Part shown: positions 43,502 to 48,454 of the stretch, in pieces
Layout: every line of letters starts with the position of its first letter
How positions within the stretch are numbered: position 1 is the first letter of the stretch
NCBI GenBank assembly: GCA_946479475.1
Contig: CAMLGG010000005.1
Span: 1-48,454, forward strand
Direction: 5' to 3'
Origin: an uncultured Ideonella sp.
GTDB lineage: Bacteria; Pseudomonadota; Gammaproteobacteria; Burkholderiales; Burkholderiaceae
DNA: 48,454 bases
Notes under the pieces: generated by a model
What the model was told of the DNA's origin: nothing
Database searches by the model: none
The model's input: only the letters and a program-made list of their open reading frames with translations
Translations under genes and position numbers: made by a program

Positions 43502-44699
43502 TGTCGTCCAGCAGCTCGTGCAGGGCCTCGACCGCAGGTGCCAGCATGCTGGCCCATTCGAAATGGCTTGCCACATGGGCGCGACCAGCCGACGAGACCT
43601 CGGTCGCCAGCACGTCGTCTTGCAGCAGATTGCAGACGGCGTCCACCCACTCCCCGGGCGGGCCAGCCACCAGCAGCTCGCGACCCGGCGTGGCGCCCAG
43701 CCCTTCCAGCCCCACCGGTGACGTCACCGCGGCCAGACCGTGGGCCATGTAGTCAAGCATCTTGTTCTGGACGCCCGCACCGAAGCGCACCGGGCACACG
43801 CCGACCCGGCAGTCCGCCAGGGCCTGCGAGAGTCGATCGACGACACCGGTGAGCTCGATGCAGCGGTGTCGAGCCAGGCGCCGGGCGTCATCCCGGCGCA
43901 CATGACCGATCACCCGCAATCGCACGTCGGCCCGGCGGCGCAGCACTTCGGGCAGGATCCGATCGACGAAATGCCACATCGCATCGCGATTGGCGGCGGA
44001 GTCCATGCGGCCGAGCAGCGCTATCCGGGGCGGCCGGAGCCCGGCAGGCAAGCCCGGCGGCGGCAGTTCGACGCCGTTTCCTGCAACGACCATCCTTGCG
44101 CGATGAGAGTTCCTTGGCCCGGCGAGGATCCTGCCGTCGACCTCCGAGATCACGGAAACCATGTCGGCTTGATCCAGGACTGCGGTCTCGAAGTGCAGCA
44201 TGCGCCTGGACTCGAGCCGGTAAAGCCACGATCGCATTCGCCCGCGGACCTGCGCGGCCCGCTCCATGGTCAAGGAGACGGCGTCGGTCAGTTCCACCCA
44301 GCATGGCCGGCCCGCTGACAAGCCGTAGGGCGCCGTGCGGGCCAGGTGACACCACACCAGGTCGTGCGACGCTGCGATCTCCCGGGCCAGCGCCTCGTAG
44401 GTCCGGCTGCGGTAGTACGCCACCTGCATCGGCACACTGCCAGGCAACGCGGCGATCACCTGCATCCAGGAGCGCGCGCGCGGCAGCAGCACGCGATGGA
44501 CCTCGGCGAACGGGGCGTCCGCGGGAAGCGGCTGATGCAGTTGCTCGGCGTGCTCGCAAAGGCTGAGCAGCGTGACATCGCAGCTCTGGGCGACGGCATC
44601 GGCCAGTCGCCAGACGCGCAGCCGGTCTCCACCGGACACCGGGTATGGCCAACGGGGGGTCAGCAGCAGGACGCGCGGCCGGCGGGTGTCGCCGTTCAC
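43437..44699 (-). CDS. Family 4 glycosyltransferase, EpsH1/PEP-CTERM-associated type
   Basis: A 420-residue GT-B enzyme that begins RVLLLTPRWPYPVSGGDRLRVW and contains WVELTDAVSLTMERAA, VVAGNGVELPPP, IALLGRMDSAANRDAMWHFVDRILPEV and CPVRFGAGVQNKMLDYMAHGLAAV. This pattern matches the sugar transferases annotated as PEP-CTERM/EpsH1-system associated (TIGR03087). The start is GTG at 44699, overlapping the upstream stop as GTGA; a longer open frame to 45830 is a shadow of the upstream genes. It is the last gene of the leftward operon and converges on, and overlaps, the rightward series. Confidence 0.85.
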   Translation of the reverse strand: MNGDTRRPRVLLLTPRWPYPVSGGDRLRVWRLADAVAQSCDVTLLSLCEHAEQLHQPLPADAPFAEVHRVLLPRARSWMQVIAALPGSVPMQVAYYRSRTYEALAREIAASHDLVWCHLARTAPYGLSAGRPCWVELTDAVSLTMERAAQVRGRMRSWLYRLESRRMLHFETAVLDQADMVSVISEVDGRILAGPRNSHRARMVVAGNGVELPPPGLPAGLRPPRIALLGRMDSAANRDAMWHFVDRILPEVLRRRADVRLRVIGHVRRDDARRLARHRCIELTGVVDRLSQALADCRVGVCPVRFGAGVQNKMLDYMAHGLAAVTSPVGLEGLGATPGRELLVAGPPGEWVDAVCNLLQDDVLATEVSSAGRAHVASHFEWASMLAPAVEALHELLDDITRSAASSSIAAARPLPRAGD

Positions 44700-45775
44700 A
44701 GCCACTTGGGAGCCCGGAACCGGACGATGCTGCGATACAGCACCAGGTACACGATCACGAAGGTGAAGATCGACACCACCAAGGCCCAGAAGTTGTCGTA
44801 CATGAACACCGCCGGCACGACCGAGCCCAGGCACAGTGCCCAGAGATAGGGTGTAGTCACCGAGTTGCGCCTGCGCTCGCTGCTGCCGAGCTTGCGGCCC
44901 AGACGCGAGTCGAGTCTGCGGAACAGCAGGCTGTGCAGGTGCCCGCGGTCCGGGCGGCTGACGGGCTTGCTCTTCAGGCCCCGCCGGTACACGGAGAAAC
45001 AGGTCTCCGCGATCGGATAGATGCACAGCAAGAGCGGAAACATGGGGGAGACCTCGCCCGGATTGCGCGAGAGCAGCAGCAGGCCGAGCACGCAGACCAC
45101 GAATCCGCAAAGGTAGGCGCCGCCGTCGCCAAGGAAGATGAATCCGCCGGGGTAGTTCCAGATGAAGAAGCCTGCCACGGCGCCCAGGGACACCGCCGCG
45201 AACGCTGCTACCCACAGGTCGCCGACGAGAAAGGCGACATAGCCGATGGCTGCCAGGATGATCATTGCACAGGCGGAGGCCAGGCCGTTGAGGCCGTCGA
45301 TGATGTTGAAGGCGTTCGTCAAGCCGGTGATGATGAAGGCCGTCAGAAGCACCGATGCAAGCCAGGAGTGGGCGAGCAGCAGGTCCAGCCAGGCGAGCTC
45401 CGTGTGCTGCACTCGCACGCCGTCGATCAAGCTCGCCAGGATCGCCGCGACGGTGACCCAGCCGAGACGCATCCTGACGGTCACGGAGCCGGTGAGGTCC
45501 TCCGTCAAGCCTATCGATGCGGCCGCGACGGCCGCGCCCAGCAGCTGCAGCTGCGGGCCGGCAAGGTATGGTGCCGTCCAGATGATCTGCAGCACGCCGA
45601 ACGCCAGCGCCAGGGCGATGCCGATGCTGCCCAGCCGCGGAACGGGATGCGCGTGCAGGGCCTGCGGATCGTTGAGGGAACTGTGGTTGCTCCACAGGAC
45701 GTGGCCGCCGAACAGGCGCAGCACGACAAAGGTGAACAGCACCGACACGAGGAACGGCAGGACGAGGAACCTCAT
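44696..45775 (-). CDS. WecA/TagO-like polyprenyl-phosphate sugar-1-phosphate transferase
   Basis: A 359-residue polytopic membrane protein with about 10-11 hydrophobic segments. The family motifs are visible: PVPRLGSIGIALA near the N-terminus, the Mg/catalytic segment NAFNIIDGLNGLAS, FIFLGDGGAYLCGF, and the cytoplasmic loop His motif RGHLHSLLFRRL. These belong to the MraY/WecA family, which moves a HexNAc-1-phosphate from a UDP-sugar to undecaprenyl phosphate. ATG at 45775 overlaps the rfbD stop. This is a second initiating enzyme of a different structural class from the PglC-like protein at 5642. Confidence 0.9.
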   Translation of the reverse strand: MRFLVLPFLVSVLFTFVVLRLFGGHVLWSNHSSLNDPQALHAHPVPRLGSIGIALALAFGVLQIIWTAPYLAGPQLQLLGAAVAAASIGLTEDLTGSVTVRMRLGWVTVAAILASLIDGVRVQHTELAWLDLLLAHSWLASVLLTAFIITGLTNAFNIIDGLNGLASACAMIILAAIGYVAFLVGDLWVAAFAAVSLGAVAGFFIWNYPGGFIFLGDGGAYLCGFVVCVLGLLLLSRNPGEVSPMFPLLLCIYPIAETCFSVYRRGLKSKPVSRPDRGHLHSLLFRRLDSRLGRKLGSSERRRNSVTTPYLWALCLGSVVPAVFMYDNFWALVVSIFTFVIVYLVLYRSIVRFRAPKWL

Positions 45776-46662
45776 CGGATCTCCGCCAGCATGCGGTCGA
45801 CGCCAGTCTTCCATTCGGGAAGGCACACATCGAAACGTTGCATGAGGCGATTGCAGTCCAATCGCGAGTTGAGCGGCCGGCTCGCAGCCGTGGGATACGC
45901 GCTGGTCGGCACAGGCACGACAGCCTCGGGCTTCACCCGCAACTGCAGCCCTGCGGCGTGCCCTCGCGCGATGACATGCCTTGCGTACTCGAACCACGAA
46001 GCATCGCCGGCAGCGCACAGGTGGTAGAGGCCCGAGACCGTGGGATCGGCCAGGGCGCGACGCAACGCGTGCGCCGTCACATCGGCGATCAGCTCGGCCC
46101 CGGTCGGGCTGCCGACCTGGTCGCACACCACCTTGAGTTCATCGCGTTCGGCGGCCAGCCTGAGCATGGTCTTGGCGAAATTGCCGCCTCTGGCTGCATA
46201 GACCCAGCTCGTGCGGAAGATCAGGTGCCTGCAACCGCTGGCCCTGACGGCCTGCTCGCCTTCGAGCTTGGTCCGGCCATAGACGCTCAACGGGCCCGTG
46301 GGCGCGTCTTCGGCGCGAGGCTGTTCCCCGCTGCCATCGAAGACGTAGTCGGTGCTGAAGTGCACGAGCCAGGAACCGAGAGCCTCGGCCTGGCGGGCCA
46401 GGATGGCCGGCCCCTCCGCGTTGACGGCCCTCGCCACGTCCGGCTCGCTTTCCGCCCGGTCTACCGCGGTGTAGGCGGCTGCATTGACGATGAGCTCGGG
46501 GCGCAGCAACCGAACCGTTGTCTCCAGGTCGGCGGGCCGGGCGAGATCACCGCAAAGTCCACCATGTTGACGGCCTAGCGCGACGACTTCGCCCAGCGGC
46601 TGCAAAGACCGCTGCAGTTCCCAGCCGACCTGCCCGTTCGGCCCCAGCAGGAGGATCTTCAT
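45772..46662 (-). CDS. rfbD: dTDP-4-dehydrorhamnose reductase
   Basis: A 296-residue SDR protein of the usual RmlD length. It starts MKILLLGPNGQVGWEL (NADPH-binding), then NAAAYTAVDRAESE, FSTDYVFDG, the catalytic Y-x3-K in YGRTKLEGE, and FRTSWVYA and QVGSPTGA, all characteristic of RmlD. It reduces dTDP-4-keto-L-rhamnose to dTDP-L-rhamnose. The ATG at 46662 lies 8 bases after the rfbB stop. Neither rmlA nor rmlC is adjacent, so the pathway is incomplete within the window. Confidence 0.95.
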   Translation of the reverse strand: MKILLLGPNGQVGWELQRSLQPLGEVVALGRQHGGLCGDLARPADLETTVRLLRPELIVNAAAYTAVDRAESEPDVARAVNAEGPAILARQAEALGSWLVHFSTDYVFDGSGEQPRAEDAPTGPLSVYGRTKLEGEQAVRASGCRHLIFRTSWVYAARGGNFAKTMLRLAAERDELKVVCDQVGSPTGAELIADVTAHALRRALADPTVSGLYHLCAAGDASWFEYARHVIARGHAAGLQLRVKPEAVVPVPTSAYPTAASRPLNSRLDCNRLMQRFDVCLPEWKTGVDRMLAEIR

Positions 46663-46670
46663 CGTGTCGG

Positions 46671-47735
46671 TCAGGCCGCGCGCTCGGCGTAGTTCTTGTC
46701 CATCCAGTCGCGATAGGCGCCGCTTTGCACCTCGGCCACCCAGTCCGCATGGTCCAGATACCACTGCACCGTCTTGCGGATGCCCGAGTCGAAGGTCTCC
46801 GCCGGGCGCCAGCCGAGTTCGCGCTCGATCTTGCGGGCATCGATGGCGTAGCGGCGATCGTGGCCGGGGCGATCCGCAACATGCGTGATGAGCCTGTCGT
46901 AGGCGCCTGCGGGATCGGGGCGCATTTCGTCCAGCAGTGAACAGATGATGCGAACGATGTCGATGTTCGCCTGCTCGTTCCAGCCGCCGATGTTGTAGGT
47001 CTCGCCCACGCGGCCGCGCTCCAGCACCGCCCGGATCCCGCTGCAATGGTCCTTCACGTAGAGCCAGTCGCGCACCTGCTGGCCGTCGCCGTACACCGGC
47101 AGCGGCTTGCCGGCCAGGGCGTTGACGATCATCAGCGGGATCAGCTTCTCGGGGAAGTGATAGGGCCCGTAATTGTTGGAACAGTTGGTGGTCAGGACTG
47201 GCAGGCCGTAGGTGTGGTGCCACGCGCGGACGAGATGGTCGCTGGCTGCCTTGCTGGCCGAGTACGGGCTGTTGGGCTCGTAGGGATGCTTTTCCGTGAA
47301 GGCCGGGGCGCCCGGGCCGAGGCTGCCGTAGACCTCGTCGGTGCTCACGTGGTGGAAGCGGAAGGCCGAACGCGCCGGTTCCGGCAGGCCGCTCCAATAG
47401 GCTCGCGTCGCCTCGAGCAGGGTGAAGGTGCCCTGCACGTTGGTGCGCATGAATTCGCCGGGGCCGTGGATGCTGCGGTCGACGTGGCTCTCGGCGGCGA
47501 AATGCAGGATGGCCCGCGGGCGGTGCTCCTGCAGCAACCGGTCCACCAGCGCGCGGTCGCCGATGTCGCCGTGGACGAAGACGTGGCGCTGGTCGCCGTC
47601 CAGCGACGCCAGGTTGCGAAGGTTGCCGGCGTAGGTGAGGGCGTCGAGGTTGACCACGCCTTCGTCGCTGTGCGCAAGCCAGTCCAGGACGAAATTGCTG
47701 CCGATGAAGCCGGCGCCGCCGGTCACGAGGATCAT
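46671..47735 (-). CDS. rfbB: dTDP-D-glucose 4,6-dehydratase
   Basis: A 354-residue SDR enzyme starting [16 protein letters not shown], with [23 protein letters not shown], the active-site STDEVYG and the Y-x3-K in [14 protein letters not shown], and the signature [15 protein letters not shown] and [13 protein letters not shown]. These identify RmlB. It converts dTDP-glucose to dTDP-4-keto-6-deoxyglucose. It is the first gene of the leftward four-gene operon. A longer in-frame extension to 47945 lies in the divergent promoter region and is not family-like. Confidence 0.96.
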   Translation of the reverse strand: MILVTGGAGFIGSNFVLDWLAHSDEGVVNLDALTYAGNLRNLASLDGDQRHVFVHGDIGDRALVDRLLQEHRPRAILHFAAESHVDRSIHGPGEFMRTNVQGTFTLLEATRAYWSGLPEPARSAFRFHHVSTDEVYGSLGPGAPAFTEKHPYEPNSPYSASKAASDHLVRAWHHTYGLPVLTTNCSNNYGPYHFPEKLIPLMIVNALAGKPLPVYGDGQQVRDWLYVKDHCSGIRAVLERGRVGETYNIGGWNEQANIDIVRIICSLLDEMRPDPAGAYDRLITHVADRPGHDRRYAIDARKIERELGWRPAETFDSGIRKTVQWYLDHADWVAEVQSGAYRDWMDKNYAERAA

Positions 47736-47792
47736 GCGCGGGAATCCCTTGTGGAAAGCCTCTCGAAAGCCTCGCAGGCGGGCTTTTCTCGA

Positions 47793-47822
47793 AATAGCCC
47801 GGCCATTGGCCGGAATTGTCAA
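47793..47822 (-). promoter_or_regulatory. Putative rfbB promoter
   Basis: On the minus strand, TTGACA (47822-47817) matches the sigma-70 -35 consensus exactly. With an 18-base spacer it is followed by GCTATT (47798-47793), a weak -10. It lies about 60 bases upstream of the rfbB start codon and points into the leftward operon. The spacer is almost filled by a palindrome. Confidence 0.45.
47799..47813. promoter_or_regulatory. Perfect inverted repeat in the rfbB promoter spacer (possible operator)
   Basis: CCGGCC-ATT-GGCCGG is a 6+3+6 perfect inverted repeat that sits exactly between the proposed -35 and -10 boxes. A regulator binding there would block or remodel the promoter. High GC makes such palindromes fairly common, so this is suggestive only. 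Two copies of TCTCGAAA (47761 and 47788) flank the initial transcribed region. Confidence 0.3.
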
Positions 47823-47845
47823 GTGTAGCCGGCGGGCCGGCCGGC

Positions 47846-47851
47846 GATAAT
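47846..47851 (+). promoter_or_regulatory. Putative -10 box of the helicase gene
   Basis: GATAAT lies only 8 bases before the helicase ATG at 47860. No -35 match sits 16-18 bases upstream. If used, transcription would start at or next to the start codon. Confidence 0.3.
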
Positions 47852-47859
47852 GTCGGCCG

Positions 47860-48454
47860 ATGACTTCAGAAACCCAGCTGGCCGCGGCCGATCCCGCCGT
47901 CAGCACGCCTCCCGCCCGATTCGACACCCTGCCACTGGACGACAAGCTCCTGCGCGCGGTGGCCGACCAGGGTTACGCCACCATGACGCCCATCCAGGCC
48001 AAGGCGATCCCCATCGTCCTGGAAGGGCGAGACGTGATGGGAGCGGCGCAGACGGGCACCGGCAAGACCGCCGCGTTCTCCATCCCGCTGCTGCAGAAGA
48101 TGCTTCGGCACGAGAATTCCAGTGCCTCGCCGGCGCGGCACCCGGTGCGCGCCCTCGTGCTGGCCCCCACGCGCGAACTGGCCGACCAGGTGGCCAACAA
48201 CGTCAAGGCCTACGCCAAGCACTGCAACCTGCGCGCAGCGGTGGTCTTCGGCGGCATCGACATGAAGCCGCAGACGCTGGAGCTCAAGGCCGGCGTCGAG
48301 ATCCTGATAGCCACGCCGGGCCGCCTGCTCGACCACATCGAGGCGAAGAACGCGGTGCTGAACCAGGTCGAGTACGTCGTGCTCGACGAGGCCGACCGCA
48401 TGCTGGACATCGGTTTCCTGCCCGACCTGCAGCGCATCCTGAGCTACCTGCCCA
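47860..48454 (+). CDS. DEAD-box ATP-dependent RNA helicase (RhlE-like), 3' partial
   Basis: The first 198 residues of a DEAD-box helicase, cut by the right edge. The Q motif ([11 protein letters not shown] and GYATMTPIQ) is at 21-46, motif [10 protein letters not shown] at 62-70, motif Ia APTRELADQ, motif Ib TPGRLLDH, and motif II D176-E-A-D179. The wording is closest to RhlE-type beta-proteobacterial helicases. It unwinds RNA in ribosome assembly or decay and is probably outside the polysaccharide locus, marking its boundary. ATG at 47860 is the only early start: a stop codon lies 10 bases upstream in frame. No Shine-Dalgarno sequence is visible. Confidence 0.93.
   Translation, partial: MTSETQLAAADPAVSTPPARFDTLPLDDKLLRAVADQGYATMTPIQAKAIPIVLEGRDVMGAAQTGTGKTAAFSIPLLQKMLRHENSSASPARHPVRALVLAPTRELADQVANNVKAYAKHCNLRAAVVFGGIDMKPQTLELKAGVEILIATPGRLLDHIEAKNAVLNQVEYVVLDEADRMLDIGFLPDLQRILSYLP

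Noticed and set aside
44700..45830. Upstream extension of the leftward GT4 open frame
   Set aside because: It lies inside the WecA-like gene in another frame and has no glycosyltransferase content; the GTG at 44699 is the natural start.
1..48454. JUMPstart/ops element, insertion sequences, CRISPR, tRNA genes
   Set aside because: I looked for the ops-type GGCGGTAG word, terminal inverted repeats with transposase motifs, regular spaced repeats and cloverleaf-like sequences and saw none; a computed search could still find weak ones.

Overview
The window is high-GC DNA with dense, overlapping genes and looks like a beta-proteobacterial chromosome (probably Burkholderiales; inferred from codon use, the dTDP-rhamnose genes and the RhlE-like helicase). 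Nearly all of it is one very large surface-polysaccharide locus. No tRNA, rRNA, CRISPR array, phage gene or insertion sequence was seen.

Layout. A rightward series of genes runs from the left edge to about 43.5 kb. Most neighbours overlap by 4-17 bases or lie within 60 bases, so it reads as one or a few long operons with a single real gap at 28234-28578. (1) 0-8.1 kb: partial PhyH-type dioxygenase, Wzx-like flippase, O-acetyltransferase, GT2, methyltransferase, then a nucleotide-amino-sugar/initiation trio (aminotransferase, PglC-type phosphoglycosyl transferase, membrane 4,6-dehydratase). (2) 8.2-10.8 kb: capsule-type ABC export genes (KpsM/KpsT-like) and a KpsE/CtrB-type polysaccharide co-polymerase. 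(3) 10.8-18.8 kb: a double pyruvyltransferase, two GT4 enzymes, and WecB-WecC (UDP-ManNAc to UDP-ManNAcA). (4) 18.8-28.2 kb: a 1166-residue protein with three tandem copies of an unrecognised domain fused to a GT4, another glycosyltransferase, a sulfotransferase, an SGNH-like protein, a GSCFA protein, a secreted beta-helix protein and an alpha/beta hydrolase. (5) 28.6-43.5 kb: a 1477-residue multi-glycosyltransferase, a second sulfotransferase, a heparinase II/III-family protein, a second secreted beta-helix protein, a deacetylase-methyltransferase fusion, a GT8, a GT-pyruvyltransferase fusion and a GT4.

On the opposite strand, converging on this series, is a four-gene operon rfbB-rfbD-(WecA-like)-(GT4). 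To its right a DEAD-box helicase gene diverges and is cut by the window edge.

How it fits together (inference). The genes could build and export a long, heavily decorated acidic polysaccharide: ManNAcA, a 4-amino-4,6-dideoxy sugar and possibly rhamnose in the backbone, with pyruvyl ketals, sulfate, methyl and acyl groups. The ABC transporter would carry it across the inner membrane. No outer-membrane exporter, no KpsC/KpsS-type Kdo transferases, no Wzy polymerase and no rmlA/rmlC are visible, so those functions must be elsewhere or absent. The most unusual features are the multi-domain fusion enzymes, the repeated unknown domain, and the combination of sulfotransferases, a heparinase/epimerase-fold enzyme and beta-helix proteins, which resembles the tool set for a glycosaminoglycan-like polymer.
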